In this document: positions 40,762 through 48,682 of the stretch, in pieces
Numbering within the stretch: the first letter of the stretch is position 1
How the letters are laid out: every line of letters starts with the position of its first letter
DNA from: Streptomyces sp. NBC_00425
GTDB taxonomy: Bacteria > Actinomycetota > Actinomycetes > Streptomycetales > Streptomycetaceae
Assembly: GCF_036030735.1 (NCBI RefSeq)
Contig: NZ_CP107928.1
Coordinates: 8,804,001-8,868,000 of the forward strand
Direction: 5' to 3'
DNA: 64,000 nucleotides
The notes under the pieces: generated by a model
Told to the model about the DNA's origin: nothing
What the model saw: only the letters and a program-made list of their open reading frames with translations
Databases searched by the model: none
Made by a program: the position numbers and the translations under genes

Positions 40762-41538
40762 ATGGATCATGCCGCGGTACTCGCCCTGTACGACCGGGAC
40801 ATGCGTGAACGCGCACGTCCCGACAGCTCCGGCGCACGGGTCGAACGGGCCGGGAACGTCGTCCGTCACCTCGGCGGGGACGGCGGCTGGAACGGCGTTC
40901 TCTGGTCGGACCTGGACCCCGCCGGCGCCGACGCGGCCATCGCGGAGCAGGTCGCCTTCTTCGCCGGGCTCGGCCGCGAGTTCGAGTGGAAGCTGTACGG
41001 GCACGACCGCCCGGCCGATCTCGGGCGGCGGCTCAGGTCGGCCGGGTTCACGCCCGAGCCGGAGGAGACCCTGCTGATCTCCGAGACGGGCGATCAGCTC
41101 GACGACACACGGCCCCCCGAAGGCGTCCGTATCGTGCCGGTCACCGACCGGGCGGGCGTCGAGCTCATGGTCGAGACCCACGAGAAGGCCTTCGGCCGGG
41201 ACGGCTCCCGGCTGCGGGACATGCTGCTGGCCCGCCTCGCGACCGACCCGGACACCCTCGTCGCCGTCGTCGCCCTGGCCGGGGAGACGCCGGTGAGCTC
41301 GGCGCGGATGGAGCTGGTCGAGGGGGCCGCGTTCGCCGGGCTGTGGGGCGGCGGCACGGTCGAGGGCTGGCGTGGCCGCGGCGTCTACCGCGCCCTGATC
41401 GCCCACCGCGCCCGGATCGCCGCCGAACGCGGCTACCGCTACCTCCAGGTCGACGCCTCCGACCAGAGCCGTCCCATCCTCGAACGCCTCGGCTTCACGG
41501 CGCTCAGCACGACGACGCCGTACGTGTACGCGCCGTGA
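40762..41538 (+). CDS. GNAT-family N-acetyltransferase
   Basis: A 258-residue protein with a C-terminal GNAT domain. The acetyl-CoA pyrophosphate-binding loop is WRGRGVYRALIAHRARIAAE (residues about 202-221), followed by QVDASDQSRPILERLGF, the usual beta-5 to alpha-4 segment. The N-terminal half (VVRHLGGDGGWNGVLWSDLD) is less conserved and may be a degenerate GNAT half. The acceptor is unknown. ATG 40762 was preferred over an in-frame codon 11 residues upstream because the domain begins there. A 14-bp hairpin follows the stop. Confidence 0.86.
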   Translation: MDHAAVLALYDRDMRERARPDSSGARVERAGNVVRHLGGDGGWNGVLWSDLDPAGADAAIAEQVAFFAGLGREFEWKLYGHDRPADLGRRLRSAGFTPEPEETLLISETGDQLDDTRPPEGVRIVPVTDRAGVELMVETHEKAFGRDGSRLRDMLLARLATDPDTLVAVVALAGETPVSSARMELVEGAAFAGLWGGGTVEGWRGRGVYRALIAHRARIAAERGYRYLQVDASDQSRPILERLGFTALSTTTPYVYAP

Positions 41539-41540
41539 CG

Positions 41541-41579
41541 CGGCCGGGCCGGTCGGCCCCCTGCGGACCGGCCCGGCCG
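41541..41579. terminator. Bidirectional hairpin between GNAT and SPW genes
   Basis: CGGCCGGGCCGGTC (41541-41554) and GACCGGCCCGGCCG (41566-41579) form a perfect 14-bp stem with an 11-nt loop, 2 bp after the GNAT stop and 41 bp before the end of the convergent SPW gene. Confidence 0.85.
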
Positions 41580-41599
41580 TCTTCCGGGCGTCCGGCCGT

Positions 41600-41635
41600 C
41601 CCTACGGCTTGGGCGTGCCCTACGGCTTGGGCGTG
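41600..41635. repeat. 18-bp tandem duplication across a stop codon
   Basis: CCCTACGGCTTGGGCGTG occurs twice in a row (41600-41617 and 41618-41635). On the minus strand each copy encodes the Pro-Lys-Pro-stop end of the SPW protein, so the gene end and stop codon are duplicated. The second stop lies just outside the reading frame in use. Confidence 0.8.
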
Positions 41636-42060
41636 CTCTTCGCCGCCGTGGCGGTGCACAGCAGCCCCAGGACCAGCGCCAGGGCGCCGATGATGATGTT
41701 GTTGACCGCGACACCGGCGTCCGGGCTGTCGCCGACGACCCACGGCGCGATGATCATCCAGATGCCGGCCGCGCACATGGCCCAGCTCAGGCCGTACATA
41801 CGGGCGGGAGCCGCGGTGAAGCCGAGGCCCAGCAGAGCGATCGCGATGCCCACGATCAGGTTGTGGGTCATGAGAGCGGGCTGACTGACGGTGTAGTGGA
41901 GGATCCACGGGGACACGGCGCAGTACAGACCGAGCAGGAACACCGGTCCGTCCACGAGTGCCACATCGCGACCACCGAGCATGCGCGCGTACCGCGCCTG
42001 CATCTCGGAAACGTCGGGGTGCGTCGACATGTCACCTCTGGTGGGCGAGACGTTGGCCAT
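41620..42060 (-). CDS. SPW-repeat membrane protein
   Basis: A 146-residue integral membrane protein with four predicted helices. The repeat motif named for the family is seen once as CAVSPWILHY and again in variant form as IIAPWVVGDS, each at the start of a two-helix unit. The function is unknown. The N-terminal 25 residues are hydrophilic (MSTHPDVSEMQARYARMLGG). The start is ATG 42060 or ATG 42030. It is divergent from the MerR-type regulator, and the 139 bp between them is AT-richer than average (42125-42165), consistent with promoters. Confidence 0.87.
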   Translation of the reverse strand: MANVSPTRGDMSTHPDVSEMQARYARMLGGRDVALVDGPVFLLGLYCAVSPWILHYTVSQPALMTHNLIVGIAIALLGLGFTAAPARMYGLSWAMCAAGIWMIIAPWVVGDSPDAGVAVNNIIIGALALVLGLLCTATAAKSTPKP

Positions 42061-42199
42061 GGTTCGTCTCCTTCGACTTTCCGGCCTGACCGCTTCGCTG
42101 CGGTGTGCGGTAAGTGCCGCGCATGTTCATTCTGCTCTTATTTACTCCTTATGTGTAGAGGTGGGAGGGGCGGAACGGCGGTTCTCGTATCGTCGGTCC

Positions 42200-43303
42200 A
42201 TGAGCGAGATCCCGAGCCCGGACGAAGCCGGACTGACGACCGGGGCGCTGGCCCGCCGGCTGGGCGTGGCGCCCACCACCCTGCGCTCCTGGGACCGGCG
42301 GTACGGCATCGGGCCCGTCGTCCGCGACGACGGGCGGCACCGGCGCTGGCGGCCGGGTGACGTGGCCGTACTGGAGGCGATGTGCCGGCTCACCGCGTCA
42401 GGGGTGCCCCCGGCCGAAGCGGCCCGGGCGGCGAAGGAGGCGATCCGCCGGACCCTCGCGGACCCGGCGGCGACGGCTCCGGCGGGTCCGGACGCGGGCG
42501 CGGCTCCGGCACACGCGAAGCCGGCGGACCCGGGCCGGGGAGACAGGGGCGGGGCGGACACGCGTCCGACGGGCGGGAGCGCCGTGGGCCGGGACGGTCC
42601 GGCGGGCGACGGCCCGGGACCGGCGCGGCCGGACGACGTCCTCCAGCTCGCCGTCGACGTACGCCAGGAGTGCCGGGGGCTGGCCCGCGCCGCCGTACGG
42701 CTCGACGCGCCGGGCGTCGCGGAGCTGCTGGACGCGGCCGTCGAGCGGCACGGACTGGTCGTCGCCTGGCAGGAGGTGATGGTCCCGACGCTGCACGCCG
42801 TGGGACGTAAATGGGTCTCCTCCGGCGACCGGTACGTCGAGGTGGAGCACCTGCTGTCCTGGCACGTCTCCAGCGTGCTGCGCCGCGCCGCGCGGGCCGC
42901 GGCGTCGCGGGAGGCGGCGGGCGGGCCGGGGCCCGCGCTGCTGGCCTGCGTGCCCGGCGAACAGCACAGCCTGCCGCTGGAGGCGCTCGACGCCGCGCTC
43001 GGCCGACGGGGGGTGCCCACCCGCATGTTCGGGGCGGCCGTGCCCGCCGAGGCGCTGGACTCGGCCGTCCGGCGGCTCGGTCCGGTCGCCGTCGTGCTGT
43101 GGGCCCAGGCGCGCTCCACCGCGAATCTGCCGCTGGCCCGGCACATCGCGGACACCCGGTGGGGCGTCGCCGGCGCCCGGCGCGCTCCCGTGGTGGTGCT
43201 CGGCGGCCCCGGCTGGGCCGGCCGCCCCGCGCCGGGCCTGCACCGGCCGACCGGACTGGCCGAGGCCCTGACGATGCTGGCCGGGTTGTACGACGCCGCC
43301 TGA
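42200..43303 (+). CDS. MerR-family regulator with cobalamin-binding domain (CarH/LitR-like)
   Basis: A 367-residue regulator. Residues about 11-80 are a MerR helix-turn-helix (LTTGALARRLGVAPTTLRSW, DRRYGIGP). An Ala/Gly/Pro-rich linker spans about 85-150. The C-terminal part (about 155-365) has the B12-binding fold of light sensors such as CarH: a four-helix region with Trp followed by EH (WVSSGDRYVEVEHLLSW, one residue longer than W-x9-EH). It then has the E-x-H ligand motif (GEQHSLPLEAL), and later ARST and VVVLGGPGW. In that class adenosylcobalamin is cleaved by light, releasing the repressor from DNA. The adjacent photolyase gene makes light control plausible. Confidence 0.85.
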   Translation: MSEIPSPDEAGLTTGALARRLGVAPTTLRSWDRRYGIGPVVRDDGRHRRWRPGDVAVLEAMCRLTASGVPPAEAARAAKEAIRRTLADPAATAPAGPDAGAAPAHAKPADPGRGDRGGADTRPTGGSAVGRDGPAGDGPGPARPDDVLQLAVDVRQECRGLARAAVRLDAPGVAELLDAAVERHGLVVAWQEVMVPTLHAVGRKWVSSGDRYVEVEHLLSWHVSSVLRRAARAAASREAAGGPGPALLACVPGEQHSLPLEALDAALGRRGVPTRMFGAAVPAEALDSAVRRLGPVAVVLWAQARSTANLPLARHIADTRWGVAGARRAPVVVLGGPGWAGRPAPGLHRPTGLAEALTMLAGLYDAA

Positions 43304-43329
43304 GCCCGACCGTCGCGGCACGGCCTCGT

Positions 43330-44703
43330 TCAGCGGCGTTCCCGGGCTCGCCGGAAGCGGTCGAGGCCCGCGGAGAGCTCGACGATCGGGTCCGGGTAGT
43401 CGAGCGCCGCCCGGACCGGGCCGGGCAGCTTCCACGGCTCGTGGATCCCGGGGACCGCCACGTCCCGCAGTTCCGGCAGCCAGCGCCGCACGTACGCGCC
43501 GTCGGGGTCGTACCGCTTCGCCTGGGTGACCGGGTTGAGGACCCGGTTGGGGCGGGAGTCGGTGCCGGTGCCCGCCATCCACTGCCAGTTGAGCTGGTTG
43601 TTGGCCACGTCCCCGTCGACCAGCAGCTCCAGGAAGTGCCGGGCGCCGACGCGCCAGTCCACGTAGAGGGTCTTGGCGAGGAAGCTCGCGGTCAGCAGCC
43701 TTCCTCGGTTGTGCATCCATCCCTCGTGCCGCAGCTGCCGCATCGCCGCGTCGACGATCGGGTAGCCGGTGCGGCCCGCCCGCCACGCCTCGACGTCCTC
43801 GCGCGCGGTGCGCTCCGAGCGCCAGCGGTCGTGTTTGGTGCGGTAGTCGGCGTGCGCCGCGCGGGGCCGGGCGGCCAGCACCTGACGGTGGAAGTCGCGC
43901 CAGGCGAGCTGCCGTACGAAGGCCTCGGCGCCCGGGCCGCCGGCCCGGCGCGCACGGTGCACGAGCTCCACCGGGGACAGCGTGCCGAAGTGCAGATGGG
44001 GGGAGAGCCGTGACGTGGCGTCGCCGGCCAGGTCGTCGTGCCGGTCCTCGTAGGCGGCGATGCCGGACCGCAGCCAGGCGGCGAACCGCCGGCGTCCCTG
44101 CGTCTCGCCGCCCTCGGCCAGCGCCGGCGACAGTCCCGGCAGGTCTCCTCGCAAGGGCAGCTCCTGCGAGCCGACGCCGTCCGGCACCCGTACCCGGCCG
44201 GGCGCGCGCAGGGGGGTCCGCAGCCGCCGCTGCGACCAGTGCCGGAAGTACGGCGTGAAGACCGCGAAGTGGTCCGAGGAGGACGGCACCACCGCTCCGG
44301 GATCGACCGCCGCCGTCACCGCGTCGTGCACGTGCAGTCGTACGCCCTGTGTCTCCAGCGCGGCCCGCAGCCGTTCCTCGCGGCGTCGTGCGTGCGCGCT
44401 CACGTCGGCGGCCAGATGGACCTCGTCGGCGTCCGCCTCCCCGGCCGCCTTGCACACCTCGTCCACCAGGTCGCCGGAGCGTAGGACGAGCCGGCCGCCC
44501 CGTTCGCGCAGCCCGGCGTCGAGGTCGCGCAGGCTGTCCGCGAGGAAGGCCAGCCGGTTCGGCGCCGCGAACCCCGCGGCGTCCACGGCCCGGTCACGCA
44601 CGAACAGGGGCACCACCTGCCGCGACCCGTCGAGGGCCGCGCGCAGCGGCGGATGGTCGTGCAGGCGCAGGTCGGCGGTGAACAGGACGACCGAGACGTT
44701 CAT
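43330..44703 (-). CDS. phr: Deoxyribodipyrimidine photolyase
   Basis: A 457-residue photolyase of the class I CPD type. It repairs UV-induced pyrimidine dimers using FADH- and an antenna chromophore. The N-terminal antenna domain begins VVLFTADLRLHDHPPLRAAL. The FAD domain contains LSPHLHFGTLSP, WRDFHRQVL, GYPIVDAAMRQLRHEGWMHN, NNQLNWQWMAGTGTDSRP and NRVLNPVTQAKRYDPDG, all signature segments. The length is normal. ATG 44703 is the true start although the frame stays open far upstream. It is 107 bp downstream of the SDR-DUF2867 gene on the same strand and convergent with the cobalamin-binding regulator. Confidence 0.95.
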   Translation of the reverse strand: MNVSVVLFTADLRLHDHPPLRAALDGSRQVVPLFVRDRAVDAAGFAAPNRLAFLADSLRDLDAGLRERGGRLVLRSGDLVDEVCKAAGEADADEVHLAADVSAHARRREERLRAALETQGVRLHVHDAVTAAVDPGAVVPSSSDHFAVFTPYFRHWSQRRLRTPLRAPGRVRVPDGVGSQELPLRGDLPGLSPALAEGGETQGRRRFAAWLRSGIAAYEDRHDDLAGDATSRLSPHLHFGTLSPVELVHRARRAGGPGAEAFVRQLAWRDFHRQVLAARPRAAHADYRTKHDRWRSERTAREDVEAWRAGRTGYPIVDAAMRQLRHEGWMHNRGRLLTASFLAKTLYVDWRVGARHFLELLVDGDVANNQLNWQWMAGTGTDSRPNRVLNPVTQAKRYDPDGAYVRRWLPELRDVAVPGIHEPWKLPGPVRAALDYPDPIVELSAGLDRFRRARERR

Positions 44704-44750
44704 GATCGGGCTCCGGGGCGAAAGGGCGGACGAGGAACTGCTTGCGGACG

Positions 44751-44779
44751 GCGGGGCGCGGGGGGATGCACCGCCCCGC
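44751..44779 (-). terminator. Hairpin between SDR and photolyase genes
   Basis: GCGGGGCG (44751-44758) and CGCCCCGC (44772-44779) form an 8-bp stem with a 13-nt loop in the 107-bp gap. It could attenuate read-through from the SDR gene into phr. Confidence 0.45.
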
Positions 44780-44810
44780 GGGGAGATCGCGCGGGAGCGC
44801 GCACGCCGGG

Positions 44811-46334
44811 TCAGCGCACGGGCGTGGGCTTCGGGGTGCGCGCCTGCGCCTCGGCCGCCCGGGCGACGTTGCGGGCCATGCCGCCGAAGACGACCGTGTG
44901 GAAGGGCGCCACGCTCCACCAGTAGGCGTGGCCGAGGAGCCCGTGCGGATGGAACAGGGCGCGCTGGCGGAACCGGGTGCGGCCCTCGGGGTCCGTCCGC
45001 GCGTACAGCTCCAGCCAGGCCCGGCCCGGCAGCCGCATCTCCGCCCGCAGGCGCAGCAGCCGTCCGGGCTCGATCTCCTCGACCCGCCAGAAGTCCAGCG
45101 AGTCGCCCACCCGGAGCCGGACGGCGTCCCGGCGGCCGCGGCGCAGCCCCACCCCGCCGACCAGCCGGTCGAGCCCGCCGCGGACCGCCCAGGCGAGCGG
45201 GAACGAGTACCAGCCGTTCTCGCCGCCGATGCCCTCGATCACCCGCCACAGGGCGGCGCGCGGTGCGTCGACGGCGAGTTCCCGGTCGTCGGTGTACAGG
45301 CTGCCGCCGGCCCAGCCGGGGTCGGTCGGCAGCGGATCGCTCGGGGCCCCCGGCACCGACGCGGACGACCAGCGGGTGGCGACCTGCGCGTCGCGGACCT
45401 TGCGCAGCGCGAGCCGGACCGCCTCGTCGAACCCGACCGGATGCCCCGGCGGGTCGGGCACGTACCGGGCGATGTCGTGCTCGTGGCAGACCACCTCGTG
45501 CCGCAGCGACTCGGTGAGCGGCCGGGCGATCGACGCGGGCACCGGCGTCACCAGGCCGACCCAGTGACTGGACAGGCCGGGGGTGAGCATCGGGACGGAC
45601 AGGATGATGCGACGCGGCAGTTCGGCGACCGCGGCGTAGCGGAGCATCATCTCGCGGTACGTCAGCACGTCCGGGCCGCCGATGTCGAAGGCCCGGCTGA
45701 CGTCGCCCGGCATGGCGGCGCTGCCGACGAGCGCGCGCAGCACGTCGCGCACCGCGACGGGCTGGATGCGGGTGTGCACCCAGCTCGGGGTGACCATCAC
45801 CGGCAGGCGCTCCGTCAGATAGCGCAGCATCTCGAAGGAGGCCGAGCCGGAGCCGATGACGACCGCCGCCCGCAGGACCGTCGTCGGCGTCCCCGAGGCC
45901 AGCAGGATGCGGCCCACCTCGGCACGCGAGCGCAGATGCGGCGAGAGCTCGCGCTCGGGCACGCCGGCCGGGGTGAGTCCGCCGAGGTAGACGACGCGAC
46001 GGACCCCGGCGGCCCGGGCCTGTTCGCCGAAGATCCGCGCCGCCCGGCGGTCGGTCTCCTCGAAGTCGTCGCCGGTGCCCAGGGCGTGGACCAGGTAGTA
46101 GGCGACGTCCACGCCCCGCATCGCCGTCGCGACCGACGCGGCGTCCGTGACGTCGCCGCGCACGGTCTCGGCGTCGCCCGCCCACGCGTGGTCGCGCAGC
46201 CGGTCGGGGGAGCGGGCCAGACAGCGCACCCGGTGCCCGGCCGCGAGCAGCTCCGGTACGAGCCGGCCGCCGATGTATCCGGTCGCGCCGGTCACCAGGC
46301 TCAGCGGCCCCGTGCGGTCGACAGTTGCGCTCAT
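44811..46334 (-). CDS. SDR-family protein with C-terminal DUF2867
   Basis: A 507-residue fusion. Residues about 10-290 are an atypical short-chain dehydrogenase with the NAD(P) motif VTGATGYIGGRLVPEL (residues 14-29), DVAYYLVHAL and VVYLGGLTPAGVPE. Residues about 330-500 are DUF2867 (ENGWYSFPLAWAVRGGLDRL, SLDFWRVEEIEPGRLLRLRA). This fusion is frequently found beside photolyase and MarR genes in actinobacteria, but its reaction is not established. ATG 46334 is the start. It is divergent from marR with 135 bp between and probably heads an operon with phr. Confidence 0.9.
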   Translation of the reverse strand: MSATVDRTGPLSLVTGATGYIGGRLVPELLAAGHRVRCLARSPDRLRDHAWAGDAETVRGDVTDAASVATAMRGVDVAYYLVHALGTGDDFEETDRRAARIFGEQARAAGVRRVVYLGGLTPAGVPERELSPHLRSRAEVGRILLASGTPTTVLRAAVVIGSGSASFEMLRYLTERLPVMVTPSWVHTRIQPVAVRDVLRALVGSAAMPGDVSRAFDIGGPDVLTYREMMLRYAAVAELPRRIILSVPMLTPGLSSHWVGLVTPVPASIARPLTESLRHEVVCHEHDIARYVPDPPGHPVGFDEAVRLALRKVRDAQVATRWSSASVPGAPSDPLPTDPGWAGGSLYTDDRELAVDAPRAALWRVIEGIGGENGWYSFPLAWAVRGGLDRLVGGVGLRRGRRDAVRLRVGDSLDFWRVEEIEPGRLLRLRAEMRLPGRAWLELYARTDPEGRTRFRQRALFHPHGLLGHAYWWSVAPFHTVVFGGMARNVARAAEAQARTPKPTPVR

Positions 46335-46469
46335 GAGTCCTCGGTCCTCCGCCTCGACGGTCCCCCGTTGATCGCTTCCACGCCGAGTGCCGTCATGGAT
46401 GCGGGGACGCCGGTTTGTGCGCACGATCGAGTGAGACGGCGGCCGACTGCGGCCGACTACGCTGATCGC

Positions 46470-46979
46470 GTGGCCACAGCGAACGACCGGGAACGCCCGG
46501 CGGCGGCACGGGAGTCCGAGGCGCTCCCGCACCCAGCCGACCTGCACGCCTTCGCCGTCCAGCTGCGGCGGATGAACGGCGGGATCAACCGGCTGGTGCA
46601 CGGGTTCGCGGGCGAGCACGCCCTGCACGCCACCGACGTCCAGGCGCTCGCGGCGATCCTGGACGCCGAGGAGCCGATGACGCCGAAGCGGCTGCGCGAG
46701 CTCCTGGGACTGACCTCGGGCGCGGTCACGGCGTGCGTGGACCGGCTCGAGCGGGCCGGACACATCCGGCGCGTCCGGGAGAGCGCCGACCGCCGGGTGG
46801 TCCACCTGTACTACGCCTCCGACGCCCGGTCGGCGGCCCGCACCTACTTCCGTCCGCTGGCCGAGGCCACCGAGGCCGCCCGGGCCCGCTTCACGGCGGA
46901 CGAGCTGTCGGTCGTGGTGCGCTTCCTCGCGGCCCTCAACGAGGAGCTCTCCGGGACCGGGCCGCCCTCGGCGCGCTGA
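46470..46979 (+). CDS. MarR-family transcriptional regulator
   Basis: A 169-residue winged-helix regulator. The DNA-binding part is residues about 60-125 (TPKRLRELLGLTSGAVTACV, DRLERAGHIRRVRESADRRV, in which DRR is the wing). The N-terminal helix for dimerisation is HAFAVQLRRMNGGINRLVHG. It is divergent from the SDR-phr operon and therefore its likely repressor. A TACGCT hexamer (46458-46463) ends 6 nt before the GTG, suggesting a leaderless mRNA. A direct repeat of CGGCCGACT and a GTGCGCAC palindrome (46417-46424) in the intergenic region are possible binding sites. Confidence 0.9.
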   Translation: MATANDRERPAAARESEALPHPADLHAFAVQLRRMNGGINRLVHGFAGEHALHATDVQALAAILDAEEPMTPKRLRELLGLTSGAVTACVDRLERAGHIRRVRESADRRVVHLYYASDARSAARTYFRPLAEATEAARARFTADELSVVVRFLAALNEELSGTGPPSAR

Positions 46980-47005
46980 CCGGCCCGGCGGCAGCGTCCG
47001 CGCAG

Positions 47006-47030
47006 CTCCGCACCGCTCGGGGCTGCGGAG
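47006..47030. terminator. Hairpin between convergent marR and the membrane-protein gene
   Basis: CTCCGCA (47006-47012) and TGCGGAG (47024-47030) form a 7-bp stem in the 67-bp convergent gap. Confidence 0.45.
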
Positions 47031-47046
47031 GCGACGGCAGCCGTGG

Positions 47047-47715
47047 CTAGGGAGTGTCCTGCGGTTCCGCCGGCTCCCGCGGTTCCTTCGGGCCGGCGGC
47101 CCGGGCGAGCGCGGTGAGGTCCGGGAGCAGTGCCGCCAGTTCCTTCAGCAGGGTGCCCATGGCCACCACGTCGGGCATCGGGTAGACGAAGCACACCCCG
47201 TCTTTGTACAGCGAGACCGCCGGTGCGGCGAACCTCATCAGGCGCTCGGGCAGATCGGAGGAGTAGAACCGCTCGACCGTCCCCGCCTGGTCCTGGCTCA
47301 TCGGCAGGTACGGAAGGCCCTCGCAGCGCAGGTTGAGTTCCGCCGCGCTCCAGTCGCGCTCCAGCCGGAGGAAGAGCCCGTCGACGGGCAGGTCGAAGGA
47401 CACGACGAGCCAGTGCCGCACGTCCCGGCGCCCGACCGGCTCCCAGACTCTGGTGACGCCGACTCGCAGATCGCCGAGCGGGCCGGTCACGCCGGTGCCG
47501 TGGTGGGTGCGCAGCAACCAGGGGAAGTGTCCCGCGTAGCCGGTCGTGGGCGGCCCTTGCCCGTCGCTCGAGAGACGGCTCCAGCCGGGGCGTTGGGCGA
47601 GGACGCGCATAGCCCGGTCCGCCTTGTTCGCCCGGCGGGCGGTACGGGCGGCGAGTGTTCCGCCCACGACGAACGGGGCGAGGAGGATGACCGAGAACAT
47701 GATCCAGGGGAGCAC
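47047..47715 (-). CDS. Membrane-anchored hypothetical protein
   Basis: A protein of about 222 residues with one N-terminal transmembrane helix (WIMFSVILLAPFVVGGTLAA) and a cytosolic or wall-facing body. The body has no recognised domain; notable segments are GYAGHFPWLLRTHHGTGVTG and AAPAVSLYKDGVCFVYPMPD, followed by a Pro/Glu-rich tail. GTG 47715 is chosen because AAAGGA lies about 11 nt upstream and the helix follows directly. An in-frame extension to 47937 is Arg-rich and unlikely to be translated. Function unknown. Confidence 0.7.
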   Translation of the reverse strand: MLPWIMFSVILLAPFVVGGTLAARTARRANKADRAMRVLAQRPGWSRLSSDGQGPPTTGYAGHFPWLLRTHHGTGVTGPLGDLRVGVTRVWEPVGRRDVRHWLVVSFDLPVDGLFLRLERDWSAAELNLRCEGLPYLPMSQDQAGTVERFYSSDLPERLMRFAAPAVSLYKDGVCFVYPMPDVVAMGTLLKELAALLPDLTALARAAGPKEPREPAEPQDTP

Positions 47716-47902
47716 CGCGTGCGACGTCCTTTCGCTCCGGCCGAGGAAGTGCGCGGGCTCGCATCCTCGCCCGGGCGGCCGTGCCGGCACATCGGTGGAT
47801 CTACGTAGAGGACTGCGCGGACGTACGTCCGCCCGCACCGCATCCGCACACCCGGCCGCGACGGAAGTACAGGTGCCGTCTACGATCGCCCGCGGCAACT
47901 GA

Positions 47903-47931
47903 CTCGATGATTGAGATTGTTCATCATCGAG
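47903..47931. promoter_or_regulatory. Dyad operator upstream of the MMPL remnant
   Basis: CTCGATGAT (47903-47911) and ATCATCGAG (47923-47931) are perfect 9-bp arms with an 11-bp spacer, 44 bp before the MMPL remnant start. The size suits a MarR- or TetR-type repressor. It is well preserved although the gene it would serve is gutted. Confidence 0.6.
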
Positions 47932-47975
47932 ACACATGTGGCCGCCACTGACGCGGTCCCGGAATCAGGAGCGCG

Positions 47976-48380
47976 ATGCCCGCCACGCTTCGACGCACCC
48001 GATGGTTCGTCCCCCTGCTGCTCGTCGCCGTCTGGCTCGGCGTCGGGGGCGTCCTCGGCCCCTTCGCCGGACGGCTCGGCGAGGTCGCCACCAACGACCG
48101 GGCCGCTTTCCTGCCGCGCAGCGCCGAGTCGACCGAGGTGATCGCCGCCCAGCGGGCGTTCCGCCAGGGCGAGACGCTCCCGGGCCCTCGGGTGATCCCG
48201 CTGGCCTTCCTGGTCCAGATCGCCTTCATCGTGGCCTTCGGGGTCCTTCTCGACACCCTCGTGGTCAGGTCGCTGCTGGTCCCCGCGCTCGTCCGGGACA
48301 TCGGGGCCCGGGCCTGGTGGCCGGGCCGGCTCAGCCGCACCTGCAAGCCCGTCGAGGAGGACCGTCTCGCGCGCGTGTGA
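47976..48380 (+). pseudogene. MMPL-family transporter collapsed to its two ends
   Basis: The 134-codon frame reads as the start of an MMPL (RND-type lipid/drug) transporter: first membrane helix RWFVPLLLVAVWLGVGGVLG, then EVATNDRAAFLPRSAEST. At about residue 70 (GETLPG) it continues directly into the end of the same family: PLAFLVQIAFIVAFGVLLDT, LVVRSLLVPALVRDIG and WWPGRLSR. Full MMPL proteins have about 700 residues and 11-12 helices, so more than 550 residues are missing in frame. The short product could still be made, with two or three helices, but cannot be a transporter. Confidence 0.82.
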
Positions 48381-48469
48381 ACATGCCCGCCCGGATCGCG
48401 GGAAGCCGATCCCTGCACGGGTCGTCGGTCCCGGCGGTGTCCGTTCTCGCAGTGGAGGTGTCTGCCGCT

Positions 48470-48637
48470 ATGCGCGCGAAGGTGTTGGAGAGGTTCCCCG
48501 CGGGAGCGCCGCGCGGATCGTGGCCCGCGGAGGAGTACGCGGCCCGCCGACGGGCCGAGGGCGAGCCCGCGACCGTGGTCATGGATCTGAAGTCGGACGC
48601 GTTCCTCGTCGTGGTCCCGGGCTCGGACGAGGACTGA
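48470..48637 (+). CDS. Short conserved hypothetical protein
   Basis: A 55-residue protein (MRAKVLERFPAGAPRGSWPA, AARRRAEGEPATVVMDLKSD, AFLVVVPGSDED). I have an impression of similar short Streptomyces proteins but can give no function. ATG 48470 is chosen because GGAGGT lies 9 nt upstream; an in-frame ATG at 48383 has none. It is convergent with the acyl-CoA dehydrogenase-like gene, 45 bp apart. Confidence 0.6.
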   Translation: MRAKVLERFPAGAPRGSWPAEEYAARRRAEGEPATVVMDLKSDAFLVVVPGSDED

Positions 48638-48682
48638 CCGGCCGGACGCGGCGGCGGACCGCGTGCCGCGCGCACGGGCGCT

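Noticed and set aside
43330..46185. A 951-codon minus-strand frame that would start far upstream of the photolyase
   Set aside because: Only the part from ATG 44703 encodes photolyase. The upstream half is an out-of-frame reading of the SDR-DUF2867 gene on the same strand and is Arg/Pro-rich without family likeness.
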